Assembly: GCA_021904315.1 (NCBI GenBank)
Contig: CM038924.1
Coordinates: 62,001-126,000 of the forward strand
Reading direction: 5' to 3'
Origin: Sphagnum magellanicum
Lineage: Eukaryota > Streptophyta > Sphagnopsida > Sphagnales > Sphagnaceae
Length of the DNA stretch: 64,000 bases
The notes beneath the pieces were generated by a model. That model ran no database searches. It worked only from the letters and a program-made list of their open reading frames with translations, and had not been told where the DNA came from. This document shows positions 35,065 through 47,639 of this stretch, one piece after another. Positions within the stretch are counted from its first letter, which is position 1, and each line of letters starts with the position of its first letter. Position numbers and translations under genes: made by a program.

Positions 35065-35968
35065 GTACAAGGGCCCTGGGGAGGCAATGGTGGAGCACCG
35101 TTTTGTTCTGGAATAATCACAAACATAAAACGAATAAGGCTGCAGTATGATGCGGAAGCGACTAACATTTGGTATTTCAAGATGGAGTACAACATCAACA
35201 AGACATGCTTTTCTGTTGGTTTTGGCACTCATAATTATGGCACAAAACATATAGATGTGAGATTCTTAACAGAACCATGGTGAAGTTTCCTTTTCCTCTT
35301 TTGATGCTTTGAATCATGATTGTGTACCATGAATATTAGGTACCAATCATAAAACATCCACAATAAGTCACTTTCAGTGATGTGATGATTGGAGGTATTG
35401 GAACTTCCACTATGACTTTTCAAAGTTGAAAGTGATAGTGGAAGTACTAGCATATTACAACTTGAGGTCTCTCATTATTAAAATGCTTATCTTAACTGTT
35501 TTATCAATGTGATGTTGAATCCACATGTGCTCCATCTCATTCTATATCCTTTCTAATTGATTGAAATTATAGCCACGTAGTAGGTTTTACAAAACTTTAA
35601 CTATTGTGCACAATGTTCATATTAATAATGATTTGAATAAGTATGTCAAATACTTGAATTGAGCATGCCTAATTACATTTCTGATCAAAACTTGTACCAT
35701 ACTTGTGCAGATTGACATTGATGAGCCATCTGAGTATGTTACACAAATTGAAGGATCCTTTGGCACCTCACTAAACTTACCGGGTGATATTCTTGTAAGT
35801 ACCTTAACAATACATACAAATAAGAAAACTCATGGTCCAATTGGAAGAAGCAGTATGACAGGGACTGAGACTAAGTTCAAGAGCAGCTTTGGTAGGATTG
35901 TGGGTTTCTATGGAAGATGTTTACATGGTCTTGATCAGATTGGTTGTTTCATTGCACATGGATATTGA
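35065..35968 (+). CDS. Jacalin-related lectin domain, two exons
   Basis: Exon A (35065-35256, 64 codons) starts after a ctag acceptor and reads GPWGGNGGAPFCSGIITNI, with the jacalin GPWGGNGG opening, then IRLQYDA and KMEYNINKT. Exon B (35711-35968) starts after a tgtgcag acceptor and reads DIDEPSEYVTQIEGSFGT, LTIHTNKKTHGPIG and GRIVGFYGRCLHGLDQIGCF, ending with TGA. Both joints are phase 0 and there is no internal stop, so a full ~149-residue beta-prism lectin domain can be made. Jacalin lectins of the mannose-binding branch bind sugars, are cytosolic or nuclear, and often take part in stress responses. I see no clear start codon or first exon, so it may be the C-terminal part of a larger protein or a fragment. 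Confidence 0.7.
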
Positions 35969-37138
35969 ATAGGGAAATGCAAGATGTTAGGGAATGCCAT
36001 TTCCCTAAAATCAACTTGCTAACCCCTCACCCTTGAAACAATGCTCATCCACAATTTTTTGGATGAAATTGAATATTCAGTTGGATGACATGTGCTCCCA
36101 AAGTATTAAAACAATTCAAATATGGTTGCTGAGCAGTTTGAAGTTAAAAGTGTAGGTTTCATTATAAAGCATAATGTGGTTTTCATTATTTGTCATTATA
36201 AAGCAAATTTGAGGCAATTAAGGATCAATTTCATATTCAAAGTTTAATTTTATGATGTAGTTGTGTCCCATACTATTAATCTCTAAGAAAAGAAGTTAAA
36301 GACAATACTTAAAGCAATTGGTTTCAAGGCAACATAGTACCTAAGCAGTTAGTTTCTAATATTTGGTTACATAGTTCATGTTCAACCACTAGATCTCACA
36401 TGTCACATCCTTTCTTGATGATCATAATTACTTGTCTTCCATTGCTATAAAAAGTTTGTAATTCCAATGCCAACTTTAGGAGGAATTTGTTTTTGTTGGG
36501 AATTTAGTCTTGTTTCATTTATCCAAGTAACTTGGCAAGTTTGACACACATTTGTTGAATAATTAATTAAATTTGAAATTTCTTTAAAGTCCATAACTAG
36601 TGTTTTTTAGCACAATGAAATAATGTAAAAGCACTTTTTAAGCATCATTGTTTAGCACTGTCTTAGGACTTTTCATCCAATCCCGTGTTGCCACATCATC
36701 TTTTCAGGATTATTTGTGGTGATTCAAGAGGTTACCGTTGGCTCTTCTTTGCCCGTTTTTACCCTTTGTCATTGTTGGATAACAATGGTGGAAATCATTA
36801 GGTAAGAAGTAATGCTAATCACAACCACCTAACCACATATCTTGAGATTGTGTAGACTTTGTTGTGATTACATTGACATTTGAAGTTCGAAAGTCAAACC
36901 TTTAGTGGGAAGCATAATTTCCTTTGTAACTATTTCATCATCTACCTTGGAACGAAATCACATTTGTTGTGTAAAGTTTTTGCAAGGCAATCAAAATAGA
37001 GCACATATGTTGCGAGAAGCTTTTGCAAAGGAATTTCATTTTACTATCAAATTTTGCAAATTATTGTAGTCGCTTGAAGAAATTATTGTCAAGGAAGCCT
37101 TGTTTGTTGCTAATCAAAGTTGCAAATAGGGTTTAGCT
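35969..37138. other. Non-coding stretch downstream of the jacalin exon
   Basis: AT-rich. No gene or RNA recognised. Confidence 0.4.
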
Positions 37139-37615
37139 ATGGATTTTTCAGGGGCCAAACGGTTTATTCAAAGAGAGAAAAATTGCATTGACAAGATTGT
37201 ATGTGAGATTGTCAAATGCATAGCAACTTTTTTGAAAGCTAAAGATGATGACTTTGACAATGAGCTCTTCTACACATCGCTTTCAAGTCCTTCAAAACCC
37301 ATTTATGATGAACTTGAAACATGCCTCATGGCTGATCAAAGCAAAAGATGGTCATGTACCTTATTTGATAATCATTTGAGGATCTATGATTAGCTTGTGA
37401 ATCTTGAACTTTTTTGGTATACTCCACCATGATACATCCTAAATCATAATTGGTGTGCTCTACTTGAGTCTTTGGTGTGAAATATGAAGAAAAGTCCTAC
37501 AAGCTGTCCTACACCAATGCACCATTTGATGATAGATCCTTGAGGGCAATAACAAAGCTTGATAACCAATTTGAATCTTCATCATTCACACAAATATTCA
37601 ACTCTTACTTTCAGG
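37139..37615 (+). other. Unrecognised open frames
   Basis: An ATG frame of 84 codons (MDFSGAKRFIQREKNCIDKI..., rich in K, D and E) ends at TAG/TGA 37,391-37,393. A second piece (YEEKSYKLSYTNAPFDDRSL) runs from 37,480 to a caggtttt sequence at ~37,615. Their composition is more protein-like than the surroundings, but I recognise no family, and they may be a decayed gene. Confidence 0.2.
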
Positions 37616-40519
37616 TTTTTCTTCTTTTTAGGTGTTTAGTTAAATATGCACAGCCTTCTCATTGTTTTGTTTTGAAATATTGTTGGATTACATTCACAAA
37701 TATTGAATGTCTTGCAAGTTCGAGCTTGATTGATAGTATAATGTTATTAGGGTTTTCTAGACACCTTAATTCTCTCTCATTATACTTTAAAACCCTTTGT
37801 TTACAATCCATGGTTGTTAATATGAAACATTTTTGAACTACCTGACATACCTCCATGGGGACCTTGAGCTAGAAGTTCTATTTTCATCAAGGTAAACCCA
37901 TCCTTGGGTGGTACCACTAAAAACCACCTTAAGGAATAGTTAGGAACCAAAAATTACCAAATCATTTTCATGGGCCCTTTATTTAAAATGTTTTCACAGC
38001 TATAAATAATTTTTTTGTCATGTTTATCAATGTGCATGCATTAATATATGGCTTGAAGTTTATTTTGGAATAAAAAAATTGAAAATTGTCCAAAAAAATA
38101 TTCCTAATTAAAATGGCCCCTTCAAAAATTAGTAGCTTTAACTTTGAAAATTCATAACTAAATTATATTTATTTGATTAATTGTTTTTAAAAAAACCTAA
38201 AAATAATATGACTTCCAAATTACCTTAGGAAAAAATTCCCAAGAAAATTCTCAAATCATGTTTCAAATTCGTGTTCCTAATCAAAAAGTTAAAGGAAAGG
38301 AACCATTGTTATGTTCCTGAAACTTTTTTTAAATGTAATGATTAGGAACATTAAAACAAAAAATATTCTTGATATTATTGAAAATTCAGAATCTATGGAA
38401 CCTAATAAATGTATTCATTTTTAAAAAATTATGAAAATATTTATTTAAATGTTTCCTATGATTTTTCAAAGTTTGATGGGTCTAAGAAAATCAAGGTGTG
38501 ACATTTGTAGTGGTACCACCTTTGCCCATCAAGAATTCAAAATATCTTTAGGGTTCTTTTTGTTGTAGAATTTAAATTATAAGCATAACCTTGAATTCTT
38601 GGTTTATCGCACAAGGTTATATATTTTGTCGTCCTTGAATTCTAACATAGTTTTTTGCCTTCTTTTGGTGTTTTCAACAATATGAAGATTTGAGCGTGTA
38701 CCTAATGTGAACTAATGTGCTATGAGTTGTTAACATCACATTAATACTAAATGTTTATTGTAGTCATATTTCAAGGTTATTGCAAACCTTTATTTGCTTG
38801 CATGATTATGAAATTATTTAAAATAAGTTGTTATCCTAATGAGTTAAGGTAGGTTTAATCTCACTTAGTGGATGTTTCCCTTTGAAGGGTGGCCAAGGAT
38901 ATGGTGGAGCATTGACAAAACTTGCCAACCACCTTAATTATGTGAAGAGTTTGCATTTCAAGCAAGTTTTCTATTTATTTAAACAACATTTTTTCATGTG
39001 TGTATTTGGAATTATCTAATTTAGGTCCACTTGTCGGAAATTGTGTCTTCAAGGTCTTATTTATTTTTCACATATTCAAGACATTTGATTAGTTTCCATG
39101 CTTCGATCAATCCTTATAGTTTGCCAACAAAATTCCAATTTTTTTTCCAACAATTTTTTAGCCGCTAAATCTGCTAAGTTGTGGTTTAATGATTAGTTTT
39201 TCTCATTGATTCATGTAGGTCATTCAATGCCACCATGGCCAAGCACAAGAAAAAGCCTAGACCCACAAAAGGACCTAACAAAAATGAGCTCTACATTCCA
39301 AATGTGCCACTTTGACAACCAGTTCACAAGAAAGCATATCAAAGTTAATATCTTGAAAAAAGATGGGTTGATGTAAACAATCTACTAGATGCATGGTCAT
39401 CAACTATATATAGATCTTGCCATTCAAACTTGGATATAGATTCTACCATTCAAGCTCATTCATTGGGTCAAGAGTTTTGCAGTCATGACCAAAATGTTGA
39501 GGTTGTTTATGGTTAGTATTTTGAGCTTCATGTAATCTCCCAAAGTCAAATACATTTTTTTTGTTGTGATTTGTCACTTAATTTGTTGCCTTTGAAAGAA
39601 ACTTAAAGAAAATTCAATGAATGCATAAAGAAGCCTAATTTTTTTTCATAAAACAAACCTCAAAATTCACACTTTCAATCTCCACTCCTTTCTTTTAAAA
39701 TCCTTTGACTTCTAGTCCACATATCACATTCTCAAAATGTCAAGGCTAAATTATTCAAGGAATAGAACATCATAATATCCATGTATGATAGGTCCAACAA
39801 CATACTGAATTTTGCACAATAAATTAGAGAAACATAAAAGAATGTTTGATTTTTGTGCATCTTAATTGAATCTAAATTACAATTATAGCCTAAGCAAGAG
39901 TAGCTATGTTTCCATATGTAGAAACATATAGCACATGAATTGTTACTTCCTCAACTTGCTTCAAATTCATTGTAGATTCTAGCTATACTATTGAGTTTCT
40001 TATACATTATTGAATTTATAGCTTAAATCTAATGGTCAATCACAAATAAGTCATGGGCTTACATATGCTTGTGCATTCATATTCTTTTATGAATATGAAC
40101 AAAAAATTCACATTCTATTGTTATGCCCACCTAAAAGAAAAACATGTATTTTCAATTAGTCTTTGTGACTAAATTTTAATCACAAGAGACATTTTGCAAC
40201 GAAAATCCCTTTAGTTGCCTAAAACAAGTCGCATGTGATAAATTAATCACAAATGACAAAGGGTATTGTATGAAAGAAAAAGTCAACAAATACATTTCAT
40301 CTTTTGACTCCATTGTATACGTATTATCACATGCGACCAAGATGCAATTATTTTGGTCACAATTGAAGGCAAATGATGTGTTGCCACATGTTTTAATATT
40401 TGATTATTTAAAATATTATAGTAATAATAAATTTGAAATAATCTAGGACGTTTAATTCAAATACTTGGATGATCTTATATTATGACACGTTGCCCAATGT
40501 AAGTATGCCATGTGACATT
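37616..40519. other. Non-coding stretch with a bounded interval at 37,907-38,520
   Basis: The 13-mer 'ggtggtaccacta' at 37907-37919 is repeated in inverted orientation at 38508-38520 and bounds ~614 bp of AT-rich DNA. At ~39,235-39,510 a decayed plus-strand reading (MAKHKKKPRPTKGPNKNELY, later RWVDVNNLLDAWSSTIYRS) suggests an old coding remnant with stops. Its family is unknown. Confidence 0.35.
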
Positions 40520-40770
40520 AAAAAGCATTTAATAAAAATATTAATATTAGGTTGGTAGGTATTTAGGTACGTACATAAATAAGTGCTTACAAACCTAAGC
40601 TACATACCAACCTATGTACTTAACTAAAAAAAATAGGTAAGTAGGTTCTACTTTCCTAAGTTAAACACCTATTCATATAGGTAGGTATTTAAGTAGGTAA
40701 GTACATAGGTCAACCTAGGTGGGTAGGTCAAATTCGGTAATTACCTAGCTAGATAGATAAGTAGGTTGGG
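40520..40770. repeat. GGTA/TACC-rich low-complexity block
   Basis: Repeated 'aggtaggtatttaagtaggtaagtac' type sequence with the inverse 'taccaacctatgtacttaac' in the middle, so the block can fold back on itself (taggttggta near 40,550 against taccaaccta near 40,606). Confidence 0.6.
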
Positions 40771-40929
40771 AAGGTAAATACTTTAGAAATGTGTATAATT
40801 TATTTTTTTGTTTTGGGTTGAGCCTTTTGATTAGCTCATTCCATGTGCACAAATTTCTTAATGTGAAATTAAATGACCACACCCCCTTGTTTATATAATG
40901 TTCAAAATAGTAATAAAGAACAAACAATA

Positions 40930-41940
40930 TGGTATAAGTTTTGAAGTTACAACTTCTTCACAAACTAAATTATAATTCCAAAACTTTCTTCATGCCTTAT
41001 TTTCTTAGTTTTTAGATTTCTAAACAATTCAAATACTAAATAATTAGATAATCATTTAATTAATAATGATTAAATTTACATATATTTAAATTATAAAATA
41101 TACATTACAACTATTCATTATTCATTATTCATTATCAATTACTAAAATAACCAATAACTTTTTAATATTTAAAAAATTAGCTATCTAGTTACTCACAAAT
41201 TATTAATACATAACTCATAAATAATTAAATAAATAAATTTTTAAAAAATATTTTTTATTATTTAGAATATAATAAAATTATATATTATATAATTAATGTA
41301 AAAATAATTTAATGACTATAATTTTTAAATTAACTATTTTAAGTACTTATGTTAAAATTATAAATAATGAATTAACAATTGTTATTAGAAAGTAAATTCT
41401 TACACGAATTTTTTAAAAATTATTATTCAACTAATTACAATACTTGTTGTATAATTACATTTATTGTTGTAAAATTTATTATAGGTCAACTAATTTTTTT
41501 CTCTTGGTAATTATTAATTATAAATACAATAATTTGTTAAACACAACATTAATTTTCATAATTACTGTAAAATTACTATAAAATATTTATCATAGATGAT
41601 TAATCACAGATTTATATATATATATATATGATAATTCTTGAAATTAAAATCAGTAAAATAATTATTTTAACTACAATATAATTTTTCCAAATTTTTAATT
41701 CAGGTTTGAAGTTGTAAATTACAGAATGTGAATAATTATGTTCAATTAAAAAATAATTATGCACATACTAATTAATTATTCTCTAAAATAATTATAATGA
41801 TTTTAAAGTAATGTCACATTAATTACAGTATTAATTTCTTCTAATATAAAAATATAAATTATATAATATACAAATCTATGTTATAACAATAATAATTTGG
41901 TGTAACTTAGATTTAATAAACATACTCATTTATAATAATC
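40930..41940. other. Extreme A+T island
   Basis: About 1 kb built almost only of A and T, with long runs without G or C, 'taattattaa' type motifs and a (TA) run at 41,613-41,629. No open frame of any length. It could be a nuclear matrix attachment region or the remnant of an AT-rich transposon; the sequence does not decide. Confidence 0.6.
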
Positions 41941-42479
41941 AAAACTTGTGGGCCTTGTACTTGTGTCTTGCATTTTCTGTTGAAAAGGATCCACATGAAA
42001 TTCAACATCATTTTTATTTGAATTGTTCAACTCTTTTGGGAATTGAAAGGTTGACATAATTTGGACATTTGAAGCAGGTTGTTTTTCTTCTTCATCCAAG
42101 ATGCACTTTTCTAATTATTGTTTAAGAGGTTACTCAATTTCATTATTGGAAACTATTTTAATCATTTTTGGACTTTGGGGTGTTTACACCCGAACAACTT
42201 CATTACTTGACACTAGAGAAGGACTAATATGGCTGACCACTTGTAAATTGAACCTTCTCACCATAAGCTTTCCAGAGCATGTGGAACCTAGTTCAATCTT
42301 TTTCACTATAGAGGTGTCAGCTACATATAATACAAACACATTCATCACATGACGAAACTTGTTTCCTCAATTTCCATAACTTTTGACAAAACTCTTGTAT
42401 ATTGTTATGAATCCTGACCAATAACCTTCCAATACTTCTTCCTCATTTTCCATCAAGTTATTTCTTGTCATTAAACTAA
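41941..42479. other. Non-coding stretch
   Basis: An 83-codon frame at 42,101-42,352 has no recognisable content. Nothing else seen. Confidence 0.35.
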
Positions 42480-42990
42480 AACCATTGCCTATTGTTTATC
42501 CATCACCCAAGTGATACCATAAACCACTACCTACTACATTCCAGGAACCAACTTCTTTTCCATCAATCAAGTGTTTGTCCAATGCCTAAGTGCTATGATA
42601 AATCACTACCTACTACATGATAGGAACCAACTCCTACTCCATCAATCAAGTGTTTGTTTAGCACCCAATTGTTATCCTAAACCACTACAGTGCTACAATT
42701 CTAGAAACAAGTACTTTTCCATCAACCAAGTGTTTGTCCCATCACCCAATTGTTATCCTAAGCCACTATAGTGTTATAATTCCAAGAACAAGTTTTTTTC
42801 CATCAACCAAATGCTTGTCCATCACCCAATCGCTATCCTAAACCATTACAATGTTACAATTCCAAAGACTAACTATTTTTTCATCAACTAAGTGCTTCTC
42901 CATGTCACCCAAGTGCTCCCAATCATTGTCCATTATATTTCTAGGAACTAAATGATTTTCCATCAACCAAATGCTTATCCATTACCAACT
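42480..42990. repeat. Tandem repeat, ~80-bp unit, about six copies
   Basis: The 'ccatcaaYcaa' anchor occurs at about 42562, 42641, 42721, 42802, 42883 and 42962 (period 79-81). Between anchors, 'gtgYttgtccatcacccaa', 'gctatcctaaaccactac' and 'attccaRgaacaa' recur. The copies are substantially diverged. Confidence 0.85.
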
Positions 42991-43469
42991 GCTATTCACG
43001 ATTAGTTACTATTAATTTTTAGTAACATAATGTTTATGACATGACCATAGCCCACTTACTGTTAATACTAGACTAACTAAGTGATTATGACAACTCACTA
43101 TTATTTCCAAAGACTTATGCACTTTGTCTTTAAATCAATATAATAATAATTTTAAAAAAGGGTTTCAACTCAACTTACTTGGAAGAATATCAATTGAAGT
43201 GGTCTCCAACAAAGATTGCTTCATGTCCTCTATGAGATGACTTTCTATCCTTCTATTCCTGATTCTATGAAGTGAATATATGCTACTAGTGAAGGAAAAA
43301 TGCAAAGTGTATCTTTAGATGTTAAGTTGTATTTATAGTTGAAACCAAATAGTTTACGTCCTATGCATCATTTAGGATTTGGAATTCATAAGATATATTT
43401 TCTAAATTAAAACATTCAAATCTTAAAATTTTATGTTAAATTGTCACCCACATAAACCAATTTTTAAGG

Positions 43470-43860
43470 ATTCGACACCATGTTCAACTTGATAGCAGAC
43501 CTTTAGTCACTCAAAATTTTGTTCCTATCATATACATTATCCAAATCTAACTTGCATTAATTTATTAAAAAGCTAGCTACAAGGTGCACCTACTCACCAA
43601 ATTTCAAGCTTTTCACCCAAATTAATAAAAAGTTGTGCTACAAAACCTGAGAGCGTTTCATAAAAGTTAAAAGTTCAACTTGGCAGCAAACCTCCAATTA
43701 CTTAAAATATTGTTCCTATCACATACGTTATCCAAAACTAACTTGCTTTAGTTCACTACAAGGCACATCTACCTACTAAATTCTAAGTTTTTTACCTAAA
43801 TTAATAACAAGTTATGTTACAAAACCTGAAAGGTCTTGTGAAAATTCTCTAAGATTTCAA
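43470..43860. repeat. Tandem duplication, ~192-bp unit, two copies
   Basis: 'ttcaacttg' at ~43482 and ~43674 starts two homologous blocks. Both contain 'attttgttcctatca', 'ttatccaaa', 'ctaacttgc' and 'acaaaacctga'. Confidence 0.75.
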
Positions 43861-44111
43861 GTTCCCAAAACTATCTTTATTCACTTCCATTCTTTCTAAA
43901 GTACCACTATCATCCAATTTATTTTCCTTCTCTCCACCATGTATTAAGACTAATCATTCTTCTCCTTCAAAGGCAAGTTATATGAACAAATTTTTCCCAA
44001 AATTCAAATCGAAAGTTATGTCCGGGAAAAAAAAAACCCAAATGACCCAAATTCGCACCTTTAAACAAAAGCAAAAGGAAGGAGGTAAAGGAAGACCCAA
44101 ACTCAGTGGCC

Positions 44112-44470
44112 TATGGAAGGTTCCAATGTTTGGTGGATAATGGAAGGTTCCAATGCTTAGTGGACTTTGAAAGGTTCCAATATTTAATGGTCTTTGAAAG
44201 GTTCCAATGTTTGGTGGCCCTTGAAAGGTTCTAATGTTTAGTTGTCTTTGAAAGGTTCAATGTTTAGTGGCCCTTAAAAGGTTCTAATGTTTAATGGTTT
44301 TTGAAAAGTTCCAATGCTTAGTGGCCCTTGAAAGGTTCCAATGTTTGGTGACCTTTGAAAGGTTCCAATGTTTGGTGGCCAATGAAAGTTTCAATGTTTA
44401 GTGGCCCTTGAAAGGTTTTAATGTTTTGTGGCCAATGGAAGGTTCCAATGCTTGGTGATCTTTGAAAGGA
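44112..44470. repeat. Minisatellite, ~27-bp unit, about 13 copies
   Basis: The unit 'ttgaaaggttccaatgtttg' plus 'gtggcct' repeats about 13 times with point changes and occasional 1-2 bp length changes. The 27-bp period could encode 9-residue repeats, but stops occur in every frame, so it is not a coding array. Confidence 0.9.
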
Positions 44471-46169
44471 AAAAAAGAAGCATTTTTTTCACCTCTTCTC
44501 ACTTTCCCCTAACAATTTTTCTTAAACCTTTTTTTTTTCATTGATTTTAAGGTTTTACTTTACCATGGTTTTAGACTGTTACTTTACAAATTTCCTTATT
44601 TTTCCTTAACCTATAAATTATAATAATGCATCTTGATGTACCAAGTCTTCCACACATTCATCATCAAGTTGATTTTGATTGAATTTTTTTTTTTTCCTTT
44701 CCTTGAATTCATGGCATCATGCATGATCACTTCTTATGGGCCTTAAATTGTACATCCCTAGATTTCACATTAACGCAGCATCCTTGTGATGAAAATCCTG
44801 AACCACGAAAAGTGCACCTTCATCTTGAAGTTGAACCCCCTCGAACTTGGTATTATTTCATTTCTCCGAACTTTCACACCTTGATCATTTTGTTACAAAT
44901 CAACCCCGCTTATGATGATGAACATGAAATCATCTGTGAAGGTTGTTACGAAATTAAAAACACTTATATCTTCACATTGTCTTCAATTCTTAGCATTGGA
45001 CATTATCATTGGTTGTGCAGTCCGATTTGTTGATTACTTCCTAATAGCAAGGCAGATTACTTAGTTCGCACCATTCGACGCATCCTAAATTTCTTACAGT
45101 TATGTACCATCATTATAGCATAGGCCAAGACTCAACATGTAATTGCAATTCCTCATTAAACTTATCCATAATTTGAATAAATGTTTCATTCATCATGAAA
45201 TTCATGTTGCCATTGTCACCTTATCACATTATTTATTAAATCATTAAATTTTTTCGAATTAATCTTATGCTTATAATGTTTAAATATTATGTTATTTCCA
45301 TTAAACCCTTCATTGACACCCCTCAAGTGCCCCATGAATCTCAAACATCCTCGTTTACATGACTACCCATTAAATACCAGAACAAGACCAATGTTTTATC
45401 AAACATTACGAATTTTGGTGTTTGCTTCTAACCCCAACCCTCTAAAGAATTCTCATCCCTAATCACGCAATTGAGGTTCTAAAACTATGATTACCAACTT
45501 TTTGTTGAAGAAAAAAATTAATCCTAAACCTTATTCATCTAATATCAAATTTCAAAGAAAAAGGAAACAACCCCCCACGCAACCATGCACATTCATCATT
45601 TTTTATTCTAACATGAAGTTCTTAAAAACCCCTAATAACCTTACCACACCCCAAATCCTTGATGCAACTTTTAAAAATTAAGACTACCAACATGATTATG
45701 TTGATATGGTTCACATCCTCCCACAAATTCTCAATCCCCATGTCAATATCCAACTACTTAATGGCATCATCTTCATCACAAAAACCCCAACTTTTCATCT
45801 AATTCGGGTGCAAAATTTTCCCACACATAAAACACTTGTTATTATTCTTCAAAAGTTTTCCCAAACAAAATGGGTGGTACATATGTTTACAAGAAATAAC
45901 TAGCATCATTAATGGAAACCCTGATAGCAAAATCCACAAGGTTTGACGACCAAAATTGGGTTGTCATAACTAACATGCACATTAGGATGAAAAATGGGTT
46001 TAGGCCAAAATGAGCTCCCATTCTTTTGTTTCATAAGAACAAATGTAATGAGTTTTGATGAGTTTTATTTATGAATGTGATGTGTAAGGGCAAAATCATT
46101 GAATCTTGATGACTTTAATTTACAAATGTGATGTATGAAATCAAATCATTGAGTATTCTTGATGACTAT
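44471..46169. other. Non-coding stretch
   Basis: A 104-codon plus-strand frame at 44,719-45,033 (with FTLTQHPCDENPEPRKVHLH) has somewhat protein-like content but no family that I know. I do not call it a gene. The rest is C- and A-rich on the plus strand, without structure that I recognise. Confidence 0.35.
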
Positions 46170-46840
46170 TGTTGACTTTGTTGCAAGTTTTCTTTATAGT
46201 GACTGACCTATATCATATTGCAAATTCCATGGATATATTCAAACAGATTCCATGCATGTGGTCTTACATAGTCCACATCAAAGTCAATTTCTTATGTATG
46301 TGCATCTATTGATAATGTATGTTGACACTGTAACAATTATGTAATGATTGTAATTAACAATGCATTTGTTGAATAATGCATATGTTTATCAATTTCAATC
46401 CCATGTTCCATGTTTCGTTGTGTAGTCAAAGTCATTTTTTTTCAAACTAAATTTATTTTCCTTGTATGTGTAGATCATTCATAACTTTTGTTGACTATGC
46501 AACAACTTTGTATTGACTATTATTGTCAATTCCTTCAACTACATAATATTTATATTTCTTTACATAGTTCAATTCTATTTTATGTAATCCATGTTGCCTT
46601 TACCGAAATTGAGTTGATTTTTCTTTTATCTATATATATTGATATCTTTTCTTAACTTTGCAATGACAACATAGTGATTGTTATAAAAAAGTTCCATCCA
46701 CAACAAATAATATATATTTGTTTGAACTCCAATCTTGCATTGTACATAGTGCATGCTGCCATTTTTCAAACTAACTTGATTTTGCTTATATGTGTAAATT
46801 GAACTTTTACTCATTCTACAACAATTAGTGATCAATAGAA
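46170..46840. repeat. Degenerate tandem repeat, ~165-bp unit, about four copies
   Basis: 'tatgtgtagat/tatgtgtaaat'-type anchors lie near 46,297, 46,465, 46,630 and 46,790. Each is preceded by 'ttcaaactaaSttRatttt' or a relative and followed by 'ttgactttgcaacaac'-like sequence. The copies are heavily decayed. Confidence 0.5.
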
Positions 46841-47639
46841 AAGGGCCAATGATGAACAAGTGCCCAAATTGGTACCTTCACTATCTTGAATGTGGCCTAA
46901 AGATGGCCATATTATGCCCAAAATAAGTCAAATTTGAACTCAAATGACCTTAATTTTGTGTGAACATGGGGTATGGCCAACAATTAGAAAATTTATCAAA
47001 CTCAAGTTGATTGAATGTGGCTTTGGTCATGGTATTAGTTTGTGTGCTGGTTCACCCAAGGCATAAATATATATAACGTTTCTAGAATAAAAAAAATATA
47101 GTAACATGTCTCATACATGTGTGTTCGTTATTTTTACTACCTAGATGTTTGAAAGCTATTTTTTCAACTACTAATGTGAGTTGTTTTACATGTGCAAATT
47201 TTCAACTTGTTAAGTTGAATCAGCAAAAACTAAAGTGACTACATTATGCAACCAAGGTGCAGATAATGTGTAGTGACTACACATTTTGACATTACACTAA
47301 GTGCTTTCATTGTGACTATACTACATGTGGCTACAAATTTATGACTTGAATTTGATGCCATATTACATAGTTTAATTTGAAAGTTTTTTTTTTTATGTGT
47401 GCAAATGGAATTTTTCTTACGTTTCCAAAAAACTCACCCTGAGTTGGTTACCAATAAGAGGTCTTTTGATTCCTTGCATCCCTTTTGGGTAAAAAGTTTT
47501 AAAGAATGAAATGTCTATTGCTACATTTATCATGTTGAGTTAAAAGAATTGAAGGTGGGATTTAATTGTATGAGAACAAGCTCAAGGTTGAATGATGGAT
47601 GTACATGTTTTTGTGAAGAAGTCAAGCTATTAATGGCTT
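46841..47639. other. Non-coding stretch
   Basis: No gene or repeat recognised. Confidence 0.35.

Noticed and set aside
40930-41940. Mitochondrial or plastid DNA insertion
   Set aside because: No organellar gene, tRNA or rRNA motif is visible, and composition alone is not evidence.
42480-44470. Possible CRISPR-like array
   Set aside because: Units follow each other directly without unique spacers, diverge throughout, and the DNA is a plant nuclear genome. These are tandem repeats.
44719-45033. 104-codon open frame with somewhat protein-like content
   Set aside because: No domain, splice context or homologue that I can name, so not called as a gene.
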